A stretch of DNA of 64,000 bases from Pogostemon cablin (lineage: Eukaryota > Streptophyta > Magnoliopsida > Lamiales > Lamiaceae). Below are positions 36,088 through 46,896 of this stretch, in pieces. How positions within the stretch are numbered: the stretch's first letter is position 1; each line of letters starts with the position of its first letter. Below the pieces are notes generated by a model. That model had not been told where the DNA came from and made no database searches. It saw nothing but the letters and a program-made list of their open reading frames with translations. The DNA is taken from contig CM042993.1 in assembly GCA_023678885.1 (NCBI GenBank), positions 2,006,501 through 2,070,500 of the forward strand, read 5' to 3'. A program made the translations under genes and the position numbers.

Positions 36088-37814
36088 TCAATCATCGTAG
36101 TGTTTGCGGTGGTGGTGGTGCTTGTGATGCTTCCTCTCCTCATCTTCATCAGAATTGTTATCATCTCCCTGTAAACAACAGTGCATACCATTGATTTCAA
36201 GATTGAAACGACAATAGAAAGCAAATATTTTACTGCAATGGTCTAAGTATGGAGACCAGAAAACTAAAACAGCAGCTAAAATAAATCACTCAAGGCACAT
36301 CACGCGATTTAGTAAGTCCACCTATAGGGGAGGTGAGGCCCCTAATGGCGGGATACACCATTTTAAGAGGCATAATAACAAATTTAGCAACAGCCCAAAA
36401 TAAATCACACTCGTTACAATATATTGCACTGCAATATTTCGTTGAAAAAACCACTTAGATAACACAAAGGGAATAATCAAACACTCAAACTGTGTATGAT
36501 CAGATGAGACATCTTAATGGTTGTTACTTTTTTCAATTACAAAGGTTATATTTTGCCAATCAGTCAAGGTTAACCAATAAACATTTGATTTTTTTTCTAA
36601 GAAGAGGCATTGATCCTCAAGCAACACTTCAAAAGATGGCAGTAGGCTATCTACTCAGAAAGATTCATGGTACAATAATTCTACTCCCAAATGTTTACCA
36701 CCAACCTAAAAATCAAGAAGCTAACGAAAGATTTCTATCGTGTGCTAAGCAGATTACTATTGTTCAATATCGAGATAAAAAAATCAAATCAAATTAAGAG
36801 GAAAACAAAGGTATAATCATTGTAACCAAAACAAAAGTATAACCAAGAAGCATAAAAGCTTACATATTTCTTGCGACCATAGCCCTCATCATCATCATCA
36901 CGCCTCTCGTAGCTAGGCTTCCTGTAATCTTCCTCCTCAGATCGGCCATAGCTAGGCCTCTGGTACTCCTCTGTTTGATAACTGGGCCGCCCATAACTGG
37001 GCTCTCTCTCTTCCTCCTCCCCATACTCGGTTCTCCTACCATACCCACCCGATCCATATTCCTCGGATTCAGGCCTTCGTCCGTAGCCAGAACCGCCATA
37101 TTCGGATTCAGGCTGCCTTCCGTAGCCCGATCCGTACTCTGAAGCGGGCTGTTCGCTTTCGGGTCTTCTTCCATAGCCGGACCCGAACTCAGACCCGGGA
37201 GTCTCATATTCAGGTTTTCGCCCGTAGCCGGATCCGTACTCTGATCCTTGTTCCTCATACTGCGGTTTCCGGCCATACCCAGACTCGGGTCTCTCGTACT
37301 CCGGCTTCCTGCCATACCCAGATCCATATTCTGGTTCAGGCCTCCCATACTCAGTCCTACCACCACCCGATCCGTATTCGGGCTCCGGCCTCCCATATTC
37401 AGTCCTCCCACCACCCGATCCATATTCACTCTGTCCCCCACCGTACTCGCCGCCAGGGCGATTCATTCCAGGCCTGGGGCCATCATAGCCATAACCACCC
37501 TCCGACTGAGGTGGGCCTCCATAAGCGGGTCGACCTGGACGGGGCTTGGGTCGGGCATAACTCTTGTACTCATTCTCCAGAGCCTCATCGCCGTAGGCAG
37601 AGGGCTCAGCGTGAGAATTATAATGAGGGCGATCGTAGTCGAAATCCTCGGAAGCAGAGGAGGTGTTGGGGTAGCACGTTTCTTCAGAAGGGGGGAGTGG
37701 GCGGCCGTAGGTCAAAGCGATGTCGTATCCGCCTCCGTAAGGGGTGGAATCGTACTCGTCGAAGTCATCGACCTCGTCGCTGGTGTCGTGGTGGCCTTTG
37801 GGAAAGTACGACAT
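36088..37814 (-). CDS. PLDRP1: PLDRP1/At5g39570-like disordered repeat protein
   Basis: Two exons: 37814-36864 (317 codons) and 36168-36088, giving 343 residues. The N-terminus has DEVDDFDEYDSTPYGGGYDI, YGRPLPPSEETCYP and EPSAYGDEALENEY, matching the conserved head of Arabidopsis At5g39570, described as a phospholipase D-regulated, RNA/phosphatidic-acid-associated protein. The middle (about 120-300) is a low-complexity array of units such as EYGSGGGRTEYGRPEP and YGSGYGRKPEYE, rich in Gly, Tyr, Glu and Arg and probably disordered. The last exon is acidic then His/Lys-rich (DEDEERKHHKHHHHRKHYDD). Skipping the last intron would give an unrelated hydrophobic tail, which I reject. Molecular function remains poorly defined in the family. 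Confidence 0.85.
36286..36370. mobile_element. SINE 3'-body fragment in an intron
   Basis: The stretch with ctcaaggcacatcacgcgat resembles the body of the SINE at 17528-17741 (cttgaggcacatcctgcgat) and is followed by tccacctataggggaggtga and gcccctaatggcggg. The tRNA-like head is absent. It lies within the last intron of the PLDRP1-like gene. Confidence 0.45.
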
Positions 37815-38567
37815 TGTTGATCGATTGGGTGCGAATTTGATATCCTGTCAATCTGAATTGCAGCGTGTGAGATTCAACTCTCGAATTTTTTCATGATGGT
37901 GATGATGTAAATGCCCTAGATCCGAGAGGGACACGTGGCGTGATATTGGCGCTCCGATCTGCATTTGGGCCTGTGTAGCGTCCGGATAGGGAGGATGTCG
38001 ACACGTGATTGGATCCCAAAAATTGTCGGCATAAATAATTGGAAGTTGGTGGATCAAATATAGGCCTACTGTATAGGCCCATTTTTGGAAAGCCCAAAGT
38101 ATTATTGATATAATTTCTCCATATTCTACTTCGCGCCAAGTGCATTTCGTCACATCAATTCTTTCTACGTGCCACCACAAGTGTAACATGATCTACATCA
38201 CATTTTATTTTACATAATAAGAGGGACGTGTACCCTATATTCTGCTATATATTTTGTTGAGGAAATCCCACATGTTGTATCATTTGAATTTCAAATAATA
38301 AAAAAAAAAATGCAAACTTTTCATATAATTGTAATACTTTTCCGTCTCATGTATTTTTACCACTTTCCAATTTAAGATGTCTCATATATTTTTATTCATT
38401 CCATAAATGATAAAAGAGCCAATAAATAGTAGGTACAAAACGTATTTAAAAATTACTAAGCGATACATTCGCTTCAAAAAATTACTGATAAATACAAAAT
38501 TATATTTTGTTTTTCCATAATATCTATACATATCCGTACATTAGTGTTGTTAAGATAAAAACAAAAA

Positions 38568-38833
38568 TACTCCCTCCATCCCAGGAAAGATGACACACTT
38601 TTCATTTTGGGTTGTCCCATAAAAGTTTGTACATTCCTAAAAAAGCAAAAAGTCAAACACAATTACCCTTCTCCATATACTTCATTTACAAAAAAATCAC
38701 CCCTACCTAACACACATAATATACTTTATCATTTATTTATTACCAAAACAATATCATAATACCCTAAAAGTCACCACTTTATTAATCTCTGTGCCAGAAA
38801 AGGGGTGCAATATTTCCTGGGACGGAGGGAGTA
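38568..38833. mobile_element. Stowaway-like MITE
   Basis: The terminal inverted repeats are nearly perfect: tactccctccatcccagga on the left and tcctgggacggagggagta on the right, with TA edges. This is the best-preserved copy of this type in the window. Confidence 0.85.
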
Positions 38834-38845
38834 CGTTATTTATAT

Positions 38846-39235
38846 GAATTTACATTAGTATACATTTTATTGAGAAAGAAACTCAAATACGCGATTAAAT
38901 TGAAGAACCCCATTAATGTACATTAGTATGCATTTTTGAGAGAGAAACAAAAAATACGTGATTAAACTGAAAAATTCTACGAATGTACACCAATGTACAT
39001 CTTTGAGAGAGAAATGGAAACTTGAGAGAAAAAAATAGTACGTGATTAAACTGAAAAACCCTACGAATGTACACCAGTCTGCATCTTTGAGAGAGAAATG
39101 AAAATTACACGATTGAAACTACTGTTAAATACATTAGTGTGCATTCTTAGAGAGAAACAGAAAATATGCATTAAATTGAAGAACCCTATGAATGTACATT
39201 AGTGTGAATCTTTGAGAAAGAAACAGAAAATACTA
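38846..39235. repeat. Minisatellite of about 60-75 bp units
   Basis: Five to six diverged units repeat the order gattaaa(c/t)tgaa, aa(c/t)cctacgaatgtacacc, agtgtgcatctttgagagag, aaa. One unit carries a small internal duplication (cttgagagaaaaaaatag). Confidence 0.7.
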
Positions 39236-40018
39236 GGGGTGTCAATTTGGCCCGGACCCACGGGTACCCACCCGGCCCGTACGATTTGGGCCGCCCCAGA
39301 CCCGTTCCGAATTGAAAACGGGGTGGGCCCGCCCCGGATCTATTTTGAAATGGGACGGGTCTGGGTACTACTTCAGACCCGTGAGTACCTAACCCAACCC
39401 GACCCGTATTAAATATAAATATTAATTTTTTTTTATAATTATTTAAAATTCTATATTTTACTACTAATTTTATGATTATTATTTGAATTTTATTTTTATT
39501 TTTGTTACATACTCTCTCCATCCTGGACTTATGTTCGTCGATACTATAGATACGTAGTTTAAGAAAAGTTACTTTTTGACCAACTTTATTGACTTTTTAG
39601 GGGTATTGTGGTATTTTTAGGTAATAAATAAATTATAAAGTATGTTATGTGTGTTAGATGGTGGTGATATTTTTAAAATTAAGATAACTTTTGAGGTTGT
39701 TGGTTAATATAAAATTTTCTTTTTGGGTGGTGAAGATAAGTGTGAGACATACGAAAACAGAAAGTATGAATTTAAGTGTGGGACGGAGGAAGTAATTATT
39801 ACTTGAACATATGGAGAATGATGAAATGAGGGAGTTATTGATTTATAAGTGTCACCTACGTCTTAAAAAAAACAAAAAAAAATTAAAGAGCGGGGCAGAC
39901 CCACCCCGTTTGGGTCTGGGTCTGGGGCTGCATAATAGGACCCGTGCGGGTCCAGGTCGGGTACTTTTAAAATGGATCGGGTCCAGATACTGATGTATCC
40001 GCCCCGTTGACATCCCTA
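39234..40018. mobile_element. hAT-like MITE with a nested MITE
   Basis: It begins taggggtgtcaatttggccc and ends ccgccccgttgacatcccta, a terminal inverted repeat of the taggg(g/a)tgtcaa type common in plant hAT-like elements. Subterminal GC-rich words (gacccgt, gggtctgggt) recur in both orientations. A second element at 39510-39794 splits it. Confidence 0.6.
39510..39794. mobile_element. Stowaway-like MITE nested in a hAT-like element
   Basis: The left end tactctctccatcctggact and the right end gtgtgggacggaggaagta form an imperfect inverted repeat with TA edges, inserted within the element at 39234-40018. Confidence 0.65.
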
Positions 40019-40268
40019 TAAAATAAGTGATTAATTAAATTGAAATAGAGTTGTTATAATTATCCTTAAATCTCTCACCTATTGTTTTTATTTGATTTAG
40101 TGTACATTAATGTTCAATGAAACTAGTGTAAATTGAAAATATTAAAATATTCAGCGTTGTCAATAAGGGTAAAGTTGAAAAAAAAAATAGACGTTTAGAT
40201 CGATGTATTTATTAGTAATTAGATTATATACACGCGTACCTATAAGTAATAATCTCATGATAAAAATA

Positions 40269-40487
40269 TACTCTACATCTTACTTACTTTTTACACTTTA
40301 TTCATCAATTCAAACAACTTCATTTACTTTTTACTCTTTATTCATAATTCCCAACAACTTTATTTACTTTTTCTCTCAAAATTATCAATTTATCCATACT
40401 TTTTCTTACCTTATATATTAAAAAAATAATCCTTCTTGATTTTCGTACCCGTATAAATAGGTAAAAATACCCGGTACGGAGGGAGTA
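40269..40487. mobile_element. Degenerate Stowaway-like MITE
   Basis: The right end ggtacggagggagta is clear; the left end tactctacatct is weak. The interior has tandem ttcatttactttttac-like phrases. Confidence 0.45.
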
Positions 40488-40534
40488 TCATACTTCTCTG
40501 AAAATGTCAGTCGAATTTTAGAAGAAAAATAAAA

Positions 40535-40790
40535 ATATTGTTCTATTCGATCTTTGTGATTTATTTTATTCGAACTTTGTATTTTTGTTCTATTTGAGAT
40601 TTGTGAATTCGAGCTTTATATTTTTGTTTATTCGAACTTTGTATACTCCCTCCGTCCCGGGCAAAGAGATGCATTTACTGTAGTATTTGTGAGAGCTTTA
40701 TGCAGTCAAACGTAGCTGTTTGACCGAGACAGAGGGAGTATTTATTCTATTCGAACTCTGTAAATTTGTTCTATTTGAACTTTTGATTTT
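40535..40790. repeat. 21-bp-type tandem repeat split by a MITE
   Basis: Degenerate units of the form ttgttctattcgaactttgta run on both sides of the 97-bp MITE at 40644-40740 (left side 40535-40643, right side 40741-40790). The MITE therefore inserted into an existing minisatellite. Confidence 0.6.
40644..40740. mobile_element. 97-bp Stowaway-like MITE
   Basis: The ends tactccctccgtcccgggca and gaccgagacagagggagta are inverted repeats; both edges are TA. It is an unusually short copy. Confidence 0.8.
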
Positions 40791-40890
40791 TTCCGACTTC
40801 ATGATTTTTATTTTACTTATTCTTTTTGATTTTGTTATATTCGGACAATGTTATAATTGATAGATTCACAATTTTTTTAAATAGTAAAGG

Positions 40891-41085
40891 TGTTAGAGTG
40901 ACTTGATTAAGTATTAAATGATTCTCCCTCTCTATCCCTTAATCTTTTACATGAGGTGTTCATTTAACATTGTATCAGAGCCTGACAAAATGAAAGATCC
41001 ATAATTCAAACATCACCTCCATTAATGTAAGGGGCATATATTAGAGTAACTTAATTAGATATTAAATAATTCAGGCTAAATATTC
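40891..41085 (+). mobile_element. Possible tiny LTR element (SMART/TRIM remnant)
   Basis: A 79-bp segment starts TGTTAG and ends TAACA (40891-40969). It is followed immediately by tgtatcagagcc (40971-40982), close to the initiator-Met tRNA primer-binding site. After about 56 more bases and a purine-rich gtaaggggca, a diverged second copy of the first segment begins at 41039 (ttagagtaacttaattagat against ttagagtgacttgattaagt) and breaks off near 41075. It is truncated and diverged. Confidence 0.5.
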
Positions 41086-41649
41086 TTTGGTCAGATTGTA
41101 TTAAAGTTGGCAGATTTAATTTTTTTTATGGTATTTATGATTTTTGCAAAGGCAAAGACTTGTGTGCGCACGCTCCGTGCGCCTTTAAAATTTTATGTTA
41201 AATTGTATACCCTTTAGTATAAAGATATGTACTTTTATTTTTTGAAGAAAAATAAAAAATATTAATAAAAAGTGTATACCCTTTAAAACAAAATGATATA
41301 TTCTTAATAATTAAAGTGTATACACTTTAGAACAAAATAATGTACCTTTACCCATAATATTAAATTCTAAAGACGTAAGGTGTGCCCAGATACACGCAAG
41401 CCTCATTCTTTTGCAAATTGAAACATAAAAAAGTACTATTAAAATTTCTTTTCCCGGTAAAATATAAGGTATACCGTATACTAGCATAAGAGTATAACAT
41501 TGGTCACCAAATACACGAACCTTTCATAAGATGTTAATATAAAAACAGGTGTAATATTATATACTTGTATCTTCTGGATTTACTCACTCAAACTAGTTAA
41601 TTAACAATATTTAATATTTGTATGAGAGTATCCTTTAGAAAAAAAAAAT

Positions 41650-41945
41650 TATACTATGCATACAGCTGCACCCTAAGATATGATGCACATACTTTAAAAA
41701 TATGTATATAAATATAAACAAAAATATATATAATTATGAATAAAAATGTATATAATTTAATTGTTAGTTTTTTTTTAATGAAAAATTGAGTGTAAAAAAA
41801 TATACAATTATCAATAAACATGTACTCCATACACTATTGAATAAAAAGTTATGCACATATGAATGATAATTTTTTTTAATAAAAAATCTAGTGTGAAAAA
41901 AATATACAATTATTTAAAAATACATATATAAAATAATATATATAT
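41650..41945. repeat. Dispersed repeat, copy B (inverse of copy A)
   Basis: The order of tatataatttaattgttag, aaaaattgagtgtaaaaaaa and cactattgaataaaaagtta is the reverse complement of 26740-26860. An internal portion (ttttttttaat...aaaaa, tgtgaaaaaaatatacaatt) is partly duplicated at about 41870-41930, followed by a (TA)n run. Confidence 0.6.
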
Positions 41946-42452
41946 ATATATATAATAAAAGAAAAAGGAAAAAATTAATAGTAAAATAGCGAAAAAGTAG
42001 TCAAATAGACCAAAGTTTTTCTTCTCATCATTTATTACCCTAATTTATTACGTAACTCTCCCTCTTTTGATGAAAATAATATTCTCTTTTTCCCATCAAA
42101 TATCAGATTACCACAATCCAATTTATTCCTTGCTTACATCTTCCTTGTTTCTCCTTTTGGTGTTCATCGTCATTCCTCACTATAATTGATGGAAATCTGC
42201 AAGAATGAGATTTCCTGAATTTGGTAATGAAATTGGATTTTATTCGAAAGAGTTAACGAGGGTTTATGTGATCCAAGAAATCAGTAAATAGATTTCCACA
42301 TAATCCCATCACATTTTCAGTTCATTATCTTCAACATCGGACAAAGACATTTCTCGCTTTCCCAGATTCTCCGCTCCACTCTCTTTAGCTCTTTTTTTCG
42401 CCTATAAATCCGTCCGTCTTCATCGTCTCAATCGAAACGGCATTACCCATCC

Positions 42453-44005
42453 ATGGACTCCTCCGCCAGGATCATCACGGTGGCCCAAGACGGCGGCGCT
42501 AATTACCGGAGTGTGCAGGAAGCAATCGACGCCGTGCCCCTCGGTAACACGTGTCGGACCCTGATTCGAGTGGCGCCCGGTGTCTACCGACAGCCGCTGT
42601 ACGTGGCGAAGACGAAGAATTTCATCACGCTCGCCGGAATCAGCCCGGAGGCCACCGTGCTGACGTGGCACAACACCGCGAATCAGATCGAGCACCACCA
42701 GGCGGCGCGTGTGATTGGAACGGGGACTTTTGGCTGTGGGAGTGTGATTGTTGAGGGAGAGGATTTTATTGCTGAGAACATCACGTTCGAGAACTCTGCT
42801 CCCCAGGTACTAAAATTGATTGATTGATTGATTTTGGTGTTTGTTGTAATAACTCTCTTAGTATGCTTTTGTTTGAAATCTCAAGTTATTAGAAGAATTT
42901 GCAAACTTTGTTGTTGAGTTAATCCAGGGTTCAGGACAAGCTGTGGCAATTAGGGTGACAGCTGATCGCTGTGCTTTCTACAATTGCAGATTTCTTGGTT
43001 GGCAGGTAAAAATGTACTAGGAATACCATCTTATTTCTGTGTGATTGATTGTCAAGAAAGTTGTTGATTTGTGCCTGCCTTTAATGATCTCAACTGGTTA
43101 TTGTTGACTAGTGTATGATAATATATGAAAGAGGAGATTGAATGTCTTAACCTGAAGAAACATGTTATGTTCATTGAGTTGCAAATTTGCAGATGTGATA
43201 AGTAGTAATGTGGAGTAGTAAATATGTTCAAATCTTTGTTAAATGATTTTGCCCTGTGTATATGCAGGATACACTGTATTTGCACTATGGGAAACAGTAT
43301 CTGAGGGATTGCTACATTGAAGGAAGTGTAGATTTCATTTTTGGCAATAGCACAGCTCTTTTGGAGCATTGCCATATCCATTGCAAATCTGCTGGATATA
43401 TTACTGCTCAAAGTAGAAAATCTTCCCAAGAGACGACTGGATATGTGTTCTTGAGGTTTGCAAGCTACAATACAGTTCACTCCACAAGTTTGGCTTTTTG
43501 GTGTCAGTTTTACTTCTTGCTGGACTGCTCTGTATTATTTGGTGATGCAGATGTGTGATCACTGCTAATGGAGAGGCACAGTACACGTATCTGGGACGAC
43601 CATGGGGACCTTTTGGAAGGGTTGTCTACGCGTACACATACATGGATACTTGCGTTAAGCCAGTTGGTTGGAATAACTGGGGAAAGTCTGAAAATGAAAG
43701 AAGCGCCTGCTTTTACGAGTATAAGTAAGTTACTGGAAACTAAACACACCTAATTGCTTCCGAACTAAGATAGGCAACGGAAGAGAAAACATATTTGGTT
43801 CGTGAAAGTAATCTCAATCTTGCAAGTTACACTGATTTGCAGGTGCTTTGGACCGGGTAGTTGCCCCTCGAAACGAGTAACATGGGCTAGAGAACTGATT
43901 GATGAAGAAGCTGAGCAGTTTATTTCACATAGCTTTATCGATCCAGATCCACATCGGCCATGGCTGGCTCAAAGGATGGCTGGAAGAATTCCATTTTCAG
44001 CTTAG
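42453..44005 (+). CDS. PME31: Pectinesterase (pectin methylesterase), PME31-like
   Basis: Five exons: 42453-42806, 42928-43005, 43268-43455, 43551-43724 and 43843-44005, giving 318 residues, against 317 remembered for Arabidopsis PME31. It hydrolyses methyl esters of cell-wall homogalacturonan. Catalytic landmarks are present: GSGQAVAIRVTADRCAFYNC, FLGWQDTLYLHYGKQYLRDC, the catalytic Asp in IEGSVDFIFGNSTALLEHCH, GYITAQSR and YLGRPWGPFGRVV. The protein lacks the N-terminal inhibitor-like PRO domain and has no obvious signal peptide (start MDSSARIITVAQDGG), as in the PME31 group. Exon 1 is strikingly GC-rich relative to the rest. The last exon and 3' flank are partly duplicated downstream at 44412-44579. 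Confidence 0.95.
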
Positions 44006-44110
44006 GATATGTTGTACAACTTTCTGATTCTACAATGCAAATGTCTGATTAGTAATTTATTTATTTGAATGAGTGTATTTTTTCAGCTACTAGGTTGATC
44101 AAGAATCATA
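43935..44110 (+). repeat. Direct repeat, parent copy (pectinesterase 3' end)
   Basis: The end of the last coding exon and the 3' UTR (atccagatccacatcggcc, caaatgtctgattagtaatt, gatcaagaatcat) recur at 44412-44579. The two copies flank a foldback sequence. Confidence 0.75.
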
Positions 44111-44133
44111 TCATCAAGATATGACATAATGAA

Positions 44134-44390
44134 AAAGTTTGATGAAGAGATGAGGAAGCAACAGCAACTGGGAACCAATAACCAAGGTCTTGCTTCCTAA
44201 CGACGACGAAGATGTGAGGATGGGCACTGAAAATCGGCTTATGGTGCGGCTTTCCACTAACAAGAGGTGGAAGCCGTACCACAAGATGATTTTCAGTGCC
44301 CATTTCAACTCTTCGTTGATGTTGGGAAGCTGCAACACAAGAGCTCGATTTTCGGTTCCCAGTTGCTGTCGCTTCCTCATCAAGCTTCTT
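44134..44390. repeat. Foldback (imperfect inverted repeat) of about 120-bp arms
   Basis: Left-arm phrases gatgaggaagcaacagcaac, tgggcactgaaaatc and gtgcggctttcca are mirrored in the right arm as tggaagccgtacca, gattttcagtgccca and gttgctgtcgcttcctcatc, with a loop of only about 10 bases near 44258-44267. Similarity by eye is around 80 percent. Overlapping ORFs exist on both strands because of the symmetry, but I recognise no protein. Confidence 0.75.
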
Positions 44391-44411
44391 CGTCGTGAAG
44401 ACAATGTTGTC

Positions 44412-44579
44412 CCTTTTATTAATCCAGATGCACATCGGCCTTGATGGCTGGAAGAGTATCATTTTCAGCTCAGGATATTTTGTACAACCTATAACTGATT
44501 CTACAGTGCAAATGTCTGATTAGTAATTTATTTGAAAGTGTATGTTTTCAGCTCCTATGTTCATCAAGAATCATCTCTA
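44412..44579 (+). pseudogene. Duplicated fragment of the pectinesterase 3' end
   Basis: This begins ttttattaatccagatgcac and carries tcggccttgatggctggaag, so the coding remnant is interrupted by an immediate stop. It continues with the 3'-UTR-like caaatgtctgattagtaatt and ttcatcaagaatcat. It lacks all upstream exons. Confidence 0.65.
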
Positions 44580-44972
44580 TTTTTTTTTTTTAAATATAAC
44601 CCAATTATATCCTGTATTGGAACTTCTGCTTCATTTTCTAACCTCACATTTTACTAAAATATTTCACTCTCTCTGTCGAAAACCATTCCCGTGATACGTT
44701 TCACTCAATTTCACAGCAACCTTTATATTATGTCAACTGAGAAATTAAATTGTAAATAATTTACACATTTATAAAATAGAAAAAACAGAGTGGAAACTGT
44801 TAAACCCGAGCCAGTTATAAGCCTCCACGTCAATGTGAGTGTGGGCCAGAGTAGCAAAACACAATAGAGTTGGATAATGTTTTTCAACCATTTCTCTCAT
44901 GGTGTGTTTTTGCTTTCTTCAATCTTGATGAACCTCATGTTTTGATGCTCGCCTCCTGAACGAAACCAGAAA

Positions 44973-46896
44973 ATGAACGACGTCGCCGCCGCGCCGTCGT
45001 GCCGGACCGTCCTCTCACCCGCTGCTCCGCGTTTCAACAGATTTAATCTTATCCTGAAATGGCAATGCAATGTTTTGAGGATGGGGAAAAAGTTGAAACT
45101 AATGAACAAGATAGAAGCCCAAATGTCGAACCCCTCCACTTACTCTTCCAGAATTTCCACTGACATCCCTCTCTACGAAATTCCCGGGGTAACAATACTC
45201 TAAATTCCCTATGAATTATATATATTTTTTTTCAAAAATCTGTTGAAGTTGTGTGTGTACGTGTGTGTGTGTGTGAGAGAGAGATATTTTCTATTTTGGG
45301 TTGAAATTTAGTTTTTGGAATTTTGTGTGGACAGGCTTCGTTTGATCAGTATTTGGAAGATAAACCCAGGGTTTTTCAAGCAATCTTTCCAGATAAACGC
45401 AGGAGTCAGCAGATCAATGAGGTTATCTTTCTCAATTCGTAGCTTTTCTTTTGGCTTTTGATTGGGGGAATTTGGAACTTTTTGTTGGCTTTCTTCATAA
45501 CAACGAAATGTGGAATTTCTGGTATTAGAAATTCTGGAAATAGGATTTATATGATTTCAAAAAGATAAAGATTGATGCCGTAAATGATTAATGCAAGTAA
45601 TGCTCTCCACACCTTCACTTTCATTTGGGAGATGGGGTTTCACAGTTGTATTTACCTTAATATCTGATTTGTGATGCCTATAACCATTAGCTTTGTAATT
45701 TGATTAGTGAACACTAATCTGAGTGTGTATTATCAGGCACATGGTTTGATTCATATGCTTTTATTTGGCTTGTTTTTGTGATCCAATTCCTTTTCCATTA
45801 GTCAAGAATTCGACCGTCGTGAATTTCAAGCATATAGTATGTAGAATCTGCCTACTTAAAGAAGCATCCATCTCTCATCACAGAATAACAGTTATAGTAG
45901 GTTTTCTTCTTAAGTGCGGTGCTGCAGCCTATCCACCCAACCTTTAAGAAGGCTGTTAATGCAAGCTATGAGGACTTTATTCATTTCTGCACTGTGTTAG
46001 ATAGACTATGTAAGCATTTTAGACTTTTTAGATGTTTCACAGCCTTCTGTTTCTTCATTGTGGCCTCAACAGCTTTAGAATGTTAATTAAGCGAGACCCA
46101 AGATGTCTGTTCTGTGAGTCGAGCTGTAGAATGTTTTCTAAGATGCTATGCTACTATGATATGGTAACACAACTTCAGCAAAAACTAGTAAAAGGAAACT
46201 AGTCTTCTTCATCAAAGGTTATACTAGCTGAGTGTGATTTTGGAATAGTTGAATGCAGGAAGAATGGAGGGTTCACATGCTACCAATAGAGTTCCTATTT
46301 CTGACTGTGTCGCCAGTGATTGACATGAGGCTCAGATGCATATCTAGTGGGATGGGATACCCATCTGGAGTTCCTCAAGATATCTCAAAAGTTCTAGAGC
46401 TCAATATCGTGAGTAAACTGCATAAACATCTCATCCTCACCATTGCCAACAGTTTCTACTTGTCCTCAAACTTAATTTTAACACGCACCACGAAGCCATC
46501 GTGTGATGCAGATTAGATGGGAGCTCCAGGGGTTAGATGACATGCTCAAGCCATCTCAATTTTCCCTTAGCGTGAAAGGGTCTCTCTACCCCGATAGACG
46601 TGGGCCAAGAAGCAGGCTGAAAGGCCAGCTACAGATGGGCATAAGCTTCATCCTCCCACCTGTGCTTTCGCTGGTTCCTGAAGATATTCGAAGAGATGTT
46701 GCTGAGTCGGTTAGACATCTCTACCTTTCTTTAGTTTGATTCTTTTGCATCTTTGTAGCAACTTGTTTGCTCTGTGTTTCGCACGCAGGTTCTAAAGAGG
46801 TTGGTGGAGAATATGAAAGATAAAGTGAATGGCAGCTTGATTGCAGACTATAGTGAGTTTAAGAGAGAAACAGCCAAGGCTTTAAGCATGAGCTAG
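44973..46896 (+). CDS. DUF1997 family protein
   Basis: Five exons: 44973-45188, 45335-45421, 46259-46408, 46512-46709 and 46789-46896, giving 252 residues. The pattern fits DUF1997, known from cyanobacteria and plant plastids: SFDQYLEDKPRVFQAIFPD, then WRVHMLPIEFLFLTVSPVIDMR, a beta-rich middle (LKPSQFSLSVKGSLYP), the hydrophobic strand GISFILPPVLSLVPEDIRRD and a C-terminal helix ending VNGSLIADYSEFKRE. The first ~50 residues (Ser/Arg/Lys-rich, few acids) could be an organelle targeting peptide. The family has no settled function; the fold resembles lipid- or pigment-binding SRPBCC-type proteins, which is only inference. I recall At4g31115 as a likely counterpart. Confidence 0.8.

Larger units (their letters stand above)
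37815..42452. other. Repeat-rich intergenic gap of about 4.6 kb
   Basis: The first ~400 bases are the promoter side of the PLDRP1-like gene. From about 38340 onward most of the sequence is MITEs, minisatellites and mini-LTR debris, listed separately. No gene is visible. The last ~350 bases before 42453 look like the pectinesterase promoter and leader. Confidence 0.6.

Noticed and set aside
37248..37840. 190- and 109-codon ORFs antisense to the PLDRP1-like gene
   Set aside because: They arise from the repetitive GC-rich coding strand in other frames and have no recognisable features.
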